Source: Scalesia atractyloides
Taxonomy: Eukaryota; Streptophyta; Magnoliopsida; Asterales; Asteraceae
Assembly: GCA_947069175.1 (NCBI GenBank)
Contig: CAMTDV010000012.1
Span: forward strand, 38,658,341 to 38,722,340
Direction: 5' to 3'
Length of the DNA: 64,000 nt
How positions within the stretch are numbered: the stretch's first letter is position 1; every line of letters begins with the position of its first letter. Positions 9,981 to 20,985 of the stretch are shown here, one piece after another. The notes below the pieces were generated by a model. That model was not told where the DNA came from. It searched no databases and worked only from the letters and a program-made list of their open reading frames with translations. Both the position numbers and the translations under genes were made by a program.

Positions 9981-10060
9981 AGTGGCGGAGTGGTTGAGCG
10001 CGTGTGAGTTAATTCTTTGCTTAGATCTGGTTGACCCGGGTTCGAAACCCGGCTTCAGCC
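9981..10060 (+). other. Antisense tRNA-like module of solo LTR B
   Basis: GTGGCGGAGTGGTTGAGCG resembles the 5' half of Ser/Leu-type tRNAs (A box). GGTTCGAAACCCGGC supplies the B box. It points away from the LTR body, as in A, C, D and H. Confidence 0.7.
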
Positions 10061-10248
10061 TTTTATTTTTATTTCATTATTTTTAATACTTTTTCAAATA
10101 TAACTTTTATATTCTAATATACTTATTAATTATGTATCGTTTAAAAATAATTTGAGCATTAAATACGCAACGAAATTTTTAACTGGTTGTTCGGTTAATA
10201 AACGAAGCGGGTTTGGTAAATCCGATTTTTTACGGATGTTACATTTTT

Positions 10249-10429
10249 AACTTTGTTTTCCGCTGCAACACAAACTGTCTTTTGAACAAATTAAACCCTT
10301 ATCGCTAATCATGTTGATAATGATGCTTTTATTATTTTAAATGGTTGGTTCAACATGATTAGTGGCTAAATCCTGGTCGGTCACACGCCTCGCGGTAAAA
10401 CCCCGCATGTGGAATTTGAGGGTGTGACA
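10249..10429 (+). repeat. LTR 3' end of another family
   Basis: Ends GAGGGTGTGACA followed by GAATA. The GC-rich CGGTCACACGCCTCGCGG stretch before the end resembles an LTR R-U5 terminus. Probably the continuation of 6846-7686, split by solo LTR B. Confidence 0.4.
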
Positions 10430-11289
10430 GAATAACCCTGCCTGATCTCTTCATCTCCAACAGCGCACCAACAACAATTCTGCAGCCCTCTACCACCACG
10501 GAACGCACAAGATCTTCAGAGGACTGATCGATCTTTGGTTTTTGTCGACCAGTCCTTGAATCGTTTAGGCCATGTATCAATCGATCTCTTATTTTTGCCG
10601 GTCGATCTCTGTTTTGAAGTTTTTGTTTAAATCGCTTGATATTCACTAGTTTTTTGAAATTAGCATTGTGTATTTGTCTTTTGACTTTTGAATTTGACCT
10701 AATTGTTATTTTGTTGTCTCAATTTTAGGTGATAATGGTGGATAGTGGATTTTGATATTAGGTGGTTCTATAGTGATAACTAATTTTGGGTCATACTCAC
10801 CATTAATTCAATATCAAGATCATAGATTTATTGATTTAGGTGGCTGTGTGATGTTTTTTATGACACATATTGAAATCTTGAAAATTGACACTTGTTTATT
10901 AATTAGATGATGACCAGATGAAATAATGAATATCTTTAAATAGGTTGTTCACGAACTTTAAAATTACCGAGTTTATCTTTTTTGGGTGATTCTTTCATCT
11001 TTCCACTAAATGTCTTGAGTTTGTTGAATTTGGGGATAATATATGGACATGGAAAAGAATTATCGTATTAATTCTCATTGCATATAACCTGTTTGTTAAA
11101 ATGCCAAAGTGAGTTTTTTTTGTTTTGCTTCTAATTTACATAGTTTGGATGAAATTCTAGTGGTCAAAAGCATTATATAAATTTGATATCCTATTAGCTA
11201 AAATAACGTTTAAACCAATTGTGTTTATGTAAGTAATAGCTTGCATCATACGGTTTTTTTATTTTAACTAAAGCTCATTTATTTTTATG
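10430..11289. other. Intergenic, no gene recognised
   Basis: AT-rich with no supported reading frame. A short CDS-like minus-strand frame (10359-10646) crosses the LTR end and is not supported as a gene. Confidence 0.5.
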
Positions 11290-12430
11290 TAATAGGTCTT
11301 ACACGTGTGTAAATTTGTTCATTGTCACGAGCTGGTGGCGAAAACCATATCAGTATTTGTGGGGCTTGAAAAAGGATCCCTGGTGAATGAGTTATGATTG
11401 TTAATTATGTGTTCAAAGACTTTTAACATATGCTACTATTGTAAAAGACTATTTTAATGTTGGAAGAAATGTGGACGTGTATGCATACGCACGTATGATG
11501 CGGAAGTGAAAAGGTTGCTTGCAAGGATGCATCAGATGAATGTGAATGTTGATGGTGCTACAAGGATTCTTATATGTGTATTCATATATATGTATGTGTA
11601 ACAGTTGATTATACATATGTGTAAGTGTATGTTTTATAAATGTGTGAGTATCATGTATTCTTATGAGGTTAACCTTTCTTTTCATGGGTTGTTTGTACAC
11701 TGAATTCGGTTACAATTGAGACAGGAATATACATTTAAAAACACATATGGTTCATATTTCACTATCATATATCTTTATTTGTTTTAAATTTATGTTGTTA
11801 AATTACACATGCATAAATTGTTCACTATCACATATTTTTCTCAGTTTTACATATATGTAACTCATTACACATTGGTGTTGCCTGTAGGTCATGATGTGCC
11901 TTGAGATGGCCGTCTCCTGCCCTGTCACATATTTGTGTTTATTTTACATACGTGCGACTAAATTATACATGTGTAAATGAGCCGGATTGTGTAAAACATA
12001 AACGATTAAGTAACCACAAAACAGTTTACACGTGTGTAATTCAGCTGAAAATGTGTAAAACAACACTTTACACATGTGTAATTCAACTGAAAATGTGTAA
12101 AACAGAAACGAATAACTGACAGGAAACAAACTTACACATGTTTAATACCCCTGAACATATATAAATCATAAACAGAAAAGTCACGGTGAACAATTTACAC
12201 ATGTATAAAACACAAAACAAATTTTTACACATGTGTAGAATAGATATGAACGTTTACACATGTGTAAATCACAACAATTTTTAAAAATAAGCATAGACAT
12301 GAAGGTTTGCACATCTGTAAGTTGTTTACACATGTGTAAATCATCTTAGTTAATATTGTGTTTGTGTGATTAACCACTTTACACATGTGTAAATAAGATG
12401 CTTATTATGTGTAATAAACAAAGATATTTA
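11290..12430 (+). repeat. Palindrome array 1 (TTTACACATGTGTAAA-like)
   Basis: Sparse at 11296-11890, then dense at 11930-12400: at least eight near-perfect copies of TTACACATGTGTAA with spacers such as TTCAACTGAAAATGTG, partly at a period of about 40 bp. Unrelated to any coding sequence; the frame here is a translated repeat. Confidence 0.8.
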
Positions 12431-12895
12431 CAACGTACGGGCAGTGGGCTTCCCAGGATATAACCTAAGGAAGAAACCAACCCCAAACCTTAGCTATGGT
12501 CTAACAACTAGAACCTACCAAGGCCCCGACCATGAGCTAAACTAGAAATCAAAAAACAACCTATTCTATACTTAAAGCCACAACCGGCCGAAGTCAAACA
12601 TAAAAACAAATCTATACAATCAAGTTTCAAACAAGCTAAACCATCCAAAAAACAAAAACAATCAAGCACGACCAGAACATTAAACCAGCATCTAGAGCAT
12701 AGCATTAGAGAGTCCATCTTAAGCTTCCCAAAACCTGGAGCTCGACCAAGAAGCAACATCATCCTCATTCCTCAATCTGCCCAAACTCCAAACAGACATA
12801 CACCAAAGAAATCGCTTGCAAGCACCAAACACAACCTGATTTTCACATTCCCAAACCAATATTTAAGTCACTTGTTTTACATGGCATTATAAACA
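12431..12895. other. Spacer between the palindrome arrays
   Basis: More GC-rich than its surroundings and purine-skewed, with one minus-strand frame of 86 codons that matches nothing I recognise. May be the core of a transposon flanked by the arrays. Confidence 0.35.
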
Positions 12896-12899
12896 AATT

Positions 12900-13185
12900 A
12901 TCATTCTGACTTACACATGTGTAAATTCTCAGATACACATGTGTAAGTTTGTTTTACGCATATGTAAGTTTTAGTTTTACACATGTGTAAATTCTCAGTA
13001 AAGATGTGTAAATTTGTTTCACAAAGTTTTCGTTTTACACATATGTAAATTTCTGTCTTACATGTGTAAATGTTAGTTTTACACATGTGTAAGTGTTTAT
13101 GATGTACACATGTGTAAATTTTTTGTTTAACATATGTATATTTATTTTACAAAGTTTTTGTTTTACACATGTATAAAACAAACAC
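12900..13185 (-). repeat. Palindrome array 2, opposite orientation
   Basis: About ten copies of the same palindrome in 280 bp. The spacer wording (TAAATTCTCAGTA, TTTGTTTTAC) reads on the minus strand like array 1 does on the plus strand, so the two arrays form a large inverted arrangement. Confidence 0.75.
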
Positions 13186-13327
13186 CAAATTTCATTCTTT
13201 AAAATGTCTCATGTCAATACCACTCTAATACCAACCTTAATAAAATAATAACTGATAGACTCACAATTTATAAACTTCTATGCAAGAAATTGTATTTAAG
13301 CAAGCTTAACATACTTCTATTCCAACA

Positions 13328-13351
13328 TATATACATATATATATATTATAC

Positions 13352-13382
<31 letters not shown>

Positions 13383-13436
13383 CATATAATATATGTATAT
13401 ATATTATGTAATATATATATGTATATATATATATAA
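13328..13436. repeat. (TA)n / (ATATAC)n microsatellite
   Basis: About 110 bp of alternating TA and ATATAC steps, highly self-complementary. Confidence 0.95.
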
Positions 13437-13660
13437 CCTCGACTACTAACACATAGGTATGTCCTTATGGTGGAATTCCACATGCTAAGACAACCATTCT
13501 ACCGTATGGTCATTGAATGAGTGTCTAGTGTCAACATTACTTCCCTTGAAAAATCTGCAACTATTTTGTTAGAGGTCATAATAGTTTCTAGGCTTGACTC
13601 ATAGACCAAATAAAACCAAATCCACAACAATGAACAATATAGAGTCAAACACCAACTTAC

Positions 13661-13745
13661 TTGTATAGCCAAATTGTTCCAACATGTTTCTCACCTCTTA
13701 TTAGTGTGAATGCAGGAACAGGGAGAACATGGTTTCCTCCACAAA
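13661..13745 (-). pseudogene. Enolase pseudogene exon
   Basis: The minus-strand translation contains HVLPVPAFTLIRGEKHVG, matching the conserved enolase segment VLPVPAFNVINGGSHAGN before the LAMQ motif. Next to it the DNA reads GGAACAATTTGGCTATACAA; relative to enolase one base is missing after GGAA, shifting the frame. The exon ends at an intact GTAAGT donor (13660-13655). Conserved glycine and asparagine positions are lost and the neighbouring exons are not convincing, so this is a decayed or captured gene fragment. Enolase converts 2-phosphoglycerate to phosphoenolpyruvate in glycolysis, but no active product is expected here. Confidence 0.6.
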
Positions 13746-14680
13746 CAACTATTGAAGCAAACTAATGTTGACCAAGCTAACTATTGCAATTAAATATCGA
13801 ACATACGGTTAATAAAAACACAATTATCAGTATTTGCCATACACATCTATCTAACTATAACAACATTTCAAACATCATATACACTAGTAACTTGTGATAT
13901 CTACTTCCTAGTCTAAAGAGTCCACTACTCTTAACTATAATATAAAAATACTCAAAAATTGAAATTCAAAATACACAGCTTTAGTGTTTCAACTTTAGAT
14001 TTTAGTCATCAAATATTATAGTTTACTATTAAAATTAATACAACCACATTAGTTCTAACTAGCTTTCATGTTTTGAAGTAAATGTCAAACTCAAGTGAAC
14101 CTCAAAACTCATATTTGTCGTATTTCCACACTTTATCAAATCAAATAATCACAACCACAAAAAGTAAACACCAGAACTATTCAGATCCATAACCTAACAA
14201 TCTAAATAACCTTAACCTAACGTTCAAGTCAGCTTAACATAATCAAAGCTATAATATGAAAATCAACACACAGAAAAGAATACGATGGCAAAACCAAAAA
14301 CAAACGAAATCGAAAAAGTACAATCGTAATTGAAAAGTACAAAATCGGAGAAGAACTTACAGAGTCGTGAATGGAGATAATCATGTTGTTGGGGACGATG
14401 AAGAAGGAGGCGAAACAAGGTGAGCGATCGATCAATCGGAGTGTTTTTTATTCATTCTCACAGATCGATTGAAGGGTTTGTGATTTAAAAATTGAAGGTT
14501 TTTTCATCGTTGTTTTTTGTTGAAAGATTTTGAGGGGTTTTTGTGTTTTGATTTTTGACAATAATGCCCTTTAGTCTTAGCCCTTAATTTAAACCCCTCT
14601 AATCTTAGCCCTTAATTTAGGATGATCAATGGATGAAAATTGTTCTTAGAGTTCTCACATCAATCTTTATTTTCAAGATA
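13746..14680. other. AT-rich intergenic DNA with a possible minus-strand 5' exon
   Basis: A minus-strand ATG at 14384 followed after eight codons by a GTAAGT donor (14360-14355) could be a first exon. A downstream exon cannot be identified and the product is unknown. It might belong with the enolase pseudogene or a captured fragment. Confidence 0.2.
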
Positions 14681-14687
14681 ACCCTCT

Positions 14688-14752
14688 CTACACACACACA
14701 CACATATTATATACAATATATATATAATATATATATATATATATTATGATTG
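14688..14752. repeat. (CA)n and (TA)n microsatellite
   Basis: ACACACACACACA followed by TATATA runs. Confidence 0.9.
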
Positions 14753-15049
14753 TTTATTATGAATTCTGAAAGTTCTACAAAAAATAGTCTTAAAAACATA
14801 CTAATTTTTAAACTCTTTTATTAAATCACGCTATTTATGTATATAAAAAATAAGTACTACACGTGTATGTTACTACAAAAAAGTTTTTTATACATTAAAA
14901 TGGCGATTTTTAATAAAAAATGTAAAAAAACAAAATTTGGTGTGTTTTTTAGGCTTTTTTGCTATTTTTTAGTTTTCTAATTTATATGTAGTTTTCTTAT
15001 GATCTTCTCCCTGTATATTATATATATGAACCTAGGATGTGTTTTAAGA

Positions 15050-15270
15050 TAATACACGTAAATTAAATAAAAATGACAAGTTTGCCCCTCATGTGAGGGC
15101 ACATGATTGGTCTTAATCATGAAAATAGATGGAGGTTAGTATAAAGGACATGCGTGTACAAAAGTTTCAAATAAAGGACACTCGGTGTAATTTAAACATA
15201 AAGGACACACGATGCAAGTTGGTGTAAAGTTAAAAGAGAAACCATGTAATTTACTCTCATTTTTTTGAAC
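15050..15270. repeat. MITE-like AT-rich repeat upstream of IDI
   Basis: Three nearby AAAGGACA phrases (about 15143, 15173, 15201) and a terminal TGTAATTTACT. The wording resembles the inverted ends at 19660 and 20985 (AAAGGACAAAACTTGTAATTTACT), so this may be a diverged end of the same repeat family. Confidence 0.4.
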
Positions 15271-15647
15271 GGCCAACAGAATCAATCCCGACCACTCTCG
15301 AGGCACCACTGGACAAACGGAGTACTCCGAGAGTAATCCGAGTCCACCACCAATTCAGGAAAAACCCAGTAACCTACCCGCCCATAGATACGATGATAGA
15401 ATTACCAGTAAAACCCGTTTAGCTTAAAAATCCAACCCAAATTTTTCTAGATCTGCTATTACTACCCATGAGTACTTTACTCTGGTGAAAGTTTAACTTA
15501 CAGGAAAAATGAAAACCTTACACCATTTTATCTAGATCATAGGCAATATTTGTCTTAGATGTTTTGGATTTGGAATTTAAAAACTGTCAGTAGGGGTGGG
15601 GCCGGGGTTTCTATATCTCCATTTCAACAATTAGCAACCGATCAGCA

Positions 15648-18600
15648 ATGTTGAAATTGTCCCCAAGTTTTGGAACCATTGCTACCAAGATACTGCTATC
15701 TTCTCCACATCCCTCCATCAAATCTCCCACCGCCACCGATCCTCTTCTCCGATGTATATCCACCGCCGCCATGGACGCCGTCCAGAGACGTCTCATGTTC
15801 CAAGACCAGTCGGTTACTTTGTTTTTTACTTCCATATTTTCATGAATTACCTACTAATTTGGAGAAAACACACCAATCCATGTTGATTTCATCCTTTATA
15901 ATTTTATGCCTATGCCCTGTCGACTTACTTGTATTATTTTTTACGAAAACTCAATTGTCGGCATAATAATCTGTTTGTATCTCACGAATTTCTGCAGATG
16001 TATTTTGGTGGACGAGAATGACAAAGTTGTTGGTCATGATACCAAATACAATTGTAAGTATTATGCTTGTTTTCTTTCATATGTTGACTATTATGTTAAA
16101 CTGTTTATGTCAGTGCAGAAAATAAACTAAATTAAGCAAGTATCCTGTTATACTACTACTATGCTTGCTTATGAATTTAAATCAGTCATTATTTATATTT
16201 AGAAAACCATTACCAGCAAGTCTGCTCACATTATTTGAGACCTTTTGATATTGTAATGACGGAGGCTATTTAGGTGAATCCTGCATTGTCAAGTTCACAT
16301 GAGAGATACCTGGTCCTTGACCTCAAGTACAATCAACCTTGGTTTAAAAAGCACGAGGCGTTGCTCGATCTATATACATCAACCAGTTTTTTACTACTAT
16401 TGTATGCTTTACAAATCATCCTTTTATCAAGTAAAAGTTTCATAATTTCTTTACCCCTTTTGTTGTTTCAACATATCAGCCTCCTAGAGACCCTAACTAT
16501 GACCAATTTTGACCCAGAAACATAGGTGTTAATGGCGAATAGCGACAACTAGCGGGCGGCTATTTTATGAATAGCGATACACCAGAAAAAAAATTGTAAA
16601 ATTTTATATGTAAATTATATCAAAATACCCTGGTATATATGCTATTTTACATGTATATTTATCAAAAACCTAAAATCCAGCTATTTTATAGCTATATTTA
16701 ATTGCTATTTATATTTAAATAATTTAAGTGTCGGTATTCTCGCTATCCATCGCCCAGATAGCGACACTGGACCTATACGCTACGTAGCGCGCTATAGCGA
16801 TCGCGATGATCGCTATTGACAACTATGCCCAGAATACATTAGGCGCTGCCACAAGCCCCTTAGGCCTTTTCCAGCTCGCCTCATACCCAAGCCTTAAGCG
16901 TGCCTTTATCAATGTGAGAAATCTTTATTCAGGTAACTAAAAGCGAATTTGTGAGCTTCTCATGTGCAAAATGGAATATTGGTCAGAGTTTTTAAGTATG
17001 TTAATCATGTCAACTGTTGCTAAGATATGCATGAAGTAATTTTTTTTACTTAGCCTTTATGACATTTTGGTATAGTTTTTATATACAAGCCTTGTTCTAT
17101 AACATGTTTACTTTTCTATCAAACAGAATGCTAAGTCAGTGCATATTGGTTAACTACCATTGTTGTTTGTTTCTTTACTGTTATGACTGTTATTAAAAGA
17201 TGTTTATAACATGCAGGTCACTTGATGGAGAAGATTGAAAAAGAAAATTTACTACATAGAGCATTCAGTGTCTTCTTGTTTAACTCAAAGTATGAGTTAC
17301 TCCTCCAGGTAGATCAAAGTATATTGTATATAGGTCTTCGTGATGTTGAGTAGTGCATGCTCATCACTATTGTTTTTTTTTTCAATTTTGAATGGAATAA
17401 AATATATTATCGACTAAGAGGAGGTGATTGGTTTGCACTCAATACACGTGATCTTTTTGTCATTTCATTAGAAAGACCCGTTAACCCTTTTTTTGTTATA
17501 CCCTTTCTTGGTTCTTAAAAGGGTCTTGGTTAGCCGTCTGTCTAAGACCATTTCAGACTTTCAAATTGTTACTTTTATTGATAGAGGTGGCAGGTTCAAC
17601 CCATTTCCACTTTGAATTTTGTTTTTATCTTTAATGAGTGAAGCGGGTAAGATATACAAAAATAGAATACAGGTACAAGAGTCGAAAACAGGTCTAAAGT
17701 CGTCCAATGCGTCATGTAAATACACAGAAATAGATTAATATAGGAATATTGTTATGTTTTTTTGACACAATTATATGCAAAAACTTTAAGTGTTGGACCA
17801 TATGTGTTTTGGGGGGGGGGGGGGGGGGGTGTCAGGGGTCAACATGACCCATTTCAACATGTACTCAAAGTTTTACCTGTGTTACTTTGTGCCCAACCTG
17901 CTAATTATCTTGTTTTATATACTTATTCAGTTTGATTTAAAGTTTTTTAAATTGAAGTTTCTAAATGGTGATGCATCTCCAGCAACGGTCTACAACCAAG
18001 GTGACTTTCCCTTTGGTATGGACAAACACATGTTGCAGCCATCCACTATACAGGGAGACAGAGCTTATTGATGAAAACGCCCTTGGTAATGTGATATCTA
18101 ATTAGCATTTGTCAAGGTTGTCATTATGAATTCATTTTTGCTTTTTTCCTTATTTTTATCAGGAGTCAGGAATGCTGCACAGAGGAGGCTTTTGGATGAA
18201 CTCGGTATCCCTGCTGAAGATGTTCCGGTTCATGAGTTTATCCCCTTGGGTCGCATCCTCTACAAGGCTCCATCTGATGGAAAATGGGGAGAACATGAAC
18301 GTAAAATCTCTTTCATCAAATTATATTATAGTTTAACAGGAACTGATAAGTATGGACTATTTTTTTCGATACGAGTTAAAAATAACTGAAAGCGTGTTTT
18401 TAATGCATAAAACCTTCTAAATGATATTCAAAGATTGAATTTATAACTGAAATGTAGTAATTTCTGTAATTATATATGACAAACTACTTATTCGTACGAA
18501 CTTTGGACAAAAAGTGTTTTGAGGCCGATTTAACGTTACCTATTTCAATCCAAATCTGTGTATTTATCTGACTTGGCGGTTGTGCCAATATCCCGCTTAA

Positions 18601-19058
18601 ATTGACATTAACAACCACTATCTTGCTTCTGAAAGAAGTGGCACAGTCATCTTACTTTTGACTTTGAAAGTCAAATGAAGTTGATATGGGTCAAAATTTG
18701 TGTGTGGTCCAATAAGATCGGGTTCCTATTTTTTCATAATAGGGCTTTGTAAACAATTTTTTACTGACGATATTATTTATTTTATATTATGTTTAATTTG
18801 ACAGTTGATTACCTACTGTTCATTGTGAGAGATGTTTGCTTGAAACCAAACCCTGATGAAGTGAAAGATATAAAGTATGTGAATCCACAACAACTGAAAG
18901 AGTTAGTAAGGAAGGCTGATGTTGGAGAAGATGGCGTGAAGCTATCCCCGTGGTTCAGGTTAATCGTAGACAATTTCTTGTTTGAATGGTGGGACCGTGT
19001 CCATAACGGAACCCTACTTGAGGCGATTGACATGAAAACCATCCATAAACTTACCTAG
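15648..19058 (+). CDS. IDI: Isopentenyl-diphosphate delta-isomerase, six exons (267 aa)
   Basis: Interconverts isopentenyl and dimethylallyl diphosphate, feeding terpenoid, sterol and carotenoid synthesis. Exons: 15648-15808, 15998-16053, 17217-17308, 17983-18085, 18163-18300, 18805-19058. All introns are GT-AG, phases join exactly, and the total is 804 nt including TAG. Residues 1-41 are Ser/Thr/Pro-rich and lack acidic residues until near the end, like a plastid or mitochondrial transit peptide. M42 begins the MDAVQRRLMF core and could start a short cytosolic or peroxisomal form. Nudix-type IDI landmarks: HRAFSVFLFN (H86), WTNTCCSHP (catalytic Cys about C120, metal His123), NAAQRRLLDELGI, WGEHELDY (E181, E183). 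The protein ends MKTIHKLT, adding Thr after the HKL end seen in Arabidopsis IDI. The only clearly intact host gene in the window. Confidence 0.95.
16525..16830. repeat. MITE-like repeat in IDI intron 2
   Basis: A stretch rich in TAGCGA and CGCTAT words in both orientations (CTACGTAGCG, GCTATAGCGATCGCGATGATCGC). It resembles dispersed plant hAT-like miniature elements, but termini and TSD are not clear. Confidence 0.4.
17811..17829 (+). repeat. G19 homopolymer in IDI intron 3
   Basis: Nineteen consecutive G bases within the intron between exons 3 and 4, on the transcribed RNA strand. Could fold as a G-quadruplex. Exact length is prone to sequencing error. Confidence 0.9.
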
Positions 19059-19141
19059 TCCAGTCATGTTGGGTTAACAGGTTGTTCTGATTTTCCAAGC
19101 TTATGTTAGTTACGCGCTGTGACATTGCATAGGTTGTATGA

Positions 19142-19147
19142 AATAAA
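19142..19147 (+). terminator. Poly(A) signal of IDI
   Basis: AATAAA 84 bp after the stop codon, followed by a T-rich stretch. Confidence 0.6.
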
Positions 19148-19169
19148 TGTCGAATGTTGTTTTTTAGCG

Positions 19170-19654
19170 GTGACAATTTCAAGACTGGGTTCCGGTAGAA
19201 TCGGTTAAACCGCCGATACACCCGGTTAAACCGTTTCTGAGTCAAATCCGGTACGGTATAACAACCAGATTTTAAAACATCATCTCGAGCATGGTCTTTG
19301 CTTTCTTGAATACCCGTTCGTTGTGAACCTTCGAAAATACTTACTAACCTGGTTTTGCAATATTAACACTTATTAATTACTTAATCTAATTTCAAATCAC
19401 AATAATAATACTTAATCTAATTTAAAAAAAATCAATATGAGCCATGTTAAACTATTACGTCGTAAAAATTTATTATTTAACTCTTTATTTAAGAAAGAAA
19501 CTTACAAACCAAATTTATATTTTTATAAGCAAATTCATTTATGTATTTCTTAGACCTATTAAACTTTTATAATATTATGTAACCTTTTAATTAAAAGGTA
19601 TGAAAAGTGGGTTTTATAACATTGCCTCAATAATATAATATAAATTATATATTT
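19170..19654. other. Intergenic, AT-rich
   Basis: Starts with a short self-similar block of GGTTAAACCG motifs (19200-19235), probably a transposon remnant. Otherwise no gene seen. Confidence 0.5.
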
Positions 19655-20985
19655 TATCATTTATGTTTACATCAAATTGCAGACGGTATCCTTTGACTTT
19701 AAAATTGATGAATTTTGTACTTAATGTTTAAGAATGCTGCACGCTATGTCCTTTAGATCTAACTCAGTTTATTTAAACGTTAAATGAGTTCATATGACAT
19801 TCACATCAGGATACATTTGTCTTTTCTACTACCTTCTCTATTTACCCTCGAATTAAATTAACCTAAACCCTAGTTTATTTTATTTCATGTTCCAAATTCC
19901 TTATCTCTTCACCTCTCTATCCCGTTGCCACCACCACCTACCATCACCGTCTCTAACAGTCAGGGGTGGACATAGCTTGTTAATAGGGGTAGCTCCCGCT
20001 ACTCCTTGAAACTTCGACAATAGTGTAAATTTTGAAAAAAATTGATATTTTTCCTTAGCTTTTCTTTTGAAACCTTACCCTAAGTCGCCACTACTAACAG
20101 TGAACACAACAAAATATCTACAAGAAGATGATAGGAATACGCTGAAGAGCTCAAACCATTAATCGTTCAATTCCTTTAGCAATCGAATTGATCCCCGCGG
20201 TTCTACTATTTTCAGTTGTATGGATCTAATCCATTCTTTAAACCTCCATTAACAATCCTCAACTCGTTTCCTATGACCAAGATTCAAGCTTGATTCTTTC
20301 TCATCAAGCATCCCAATCGCCAAATCTACTAACGCCTTTTCACTCGTCGAATTTGACCTTCTCCAACACTTTTCTGATTATCCAAAGCACATAACACAAT
20401 CTCTAATTGCCTCTGCCATTGTCTAATCTGCTCAATCCCATCTCTAACGGCATTTCAGACATCCAACCCTTTCACACTTCATTCAAAATAATCAGAAACA
20501 AGTGTATCCATATATTTTTTAATCAGTCTCCTCGCCGGAAAATCACAACACCACCACCTCGGGCATCAACCGTAGGTCCTCCTAGACGTCACCGGAACGA
20601 TATGTGCGGCACATATGGAACTGCTTCTGTTTTGCCGGAAAAATCAGATCTGAGACGGTTCTGTTTCTGTATCGTCGCCAGACGGTGGTGGTTGGGTGTT
20701 TGTGATGATGTGGTTACAGGTTTGTTGCGTGGGTTTTGAATGGTGTCAGTGGTGGCAGAATTGAGAAAAATAGGGGAGTTGAAATTTAGTTTTGTTATTT
20801 ATTATATGATTTAAATAAATCAGTAAAAGACTAAAAATATTAATTAAGTTAGTTCTAAATCACATACATAACGTTCAGTATTCTTAAATATCAATTATAA
20901 AACTCATTAATTTTAAAGCTAAAGGATACTATCAGCAATTTGATGTAAATATAAAGGACAAAACTTGTAATTTACTTTATAATAT
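19655..20985. mobile_element. ~1.3-kb element with long degenerate terminal inverted repeats
   Basis: About 100 bp at 19663-19760 (TTTACATCAAATTGC...TATCCTTT...TTTAAGAAT.CT) matches the reverse complement of 20860-20960 with roughly one difference in five bases. The interior has no transposase, only a GC-richer stretch (20520-20740) with gene-like composition. A non-autonomous long-TIR element, Mutator-like or foldback, is the simplest reading. Exact ends and TSD are unclear. Confidence 0.6.

Larger units (their letters stand above)
7692..10243 (-). mobile_element. Solo LTR B (2552 bp)
   Basis: Begins TGTCACACC and ends GATGTTACA, the reverse complement of LTRs A and H. It is flanked by TTTTT on both sides (7687-7691 and 10244-10248), which fits a 5-bp TSD although the run is low-complexity. 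No internal region, so it arose by LTR-LTR recombination. Minus-strand order: antisense module (9981-10060), AATAAATAC TATA-like box (about 9730), possible donor at 9608, three sense tRNA-like modules (9149-8731), TTGAC cluster (8715-8665), three CCTCGT hairpin motifs (8095-8260, one partly deleted), possible acceptor at 7903. Confidence 0.9.

Noticed and set aside
11901..12119. Cys-rich peptide reading YTCVIQLKMCKT repeats
   Set aside because: Produced by the palindromic TACACATGTGTAA array; the reverse strand gives a similar artefact.
14229..14435. Minus-strand gene start MIISIHDS with GTAAGT donor
   Set aside because: Only eight codons before the donor and no following exon found; kept only as a low-confidence note.
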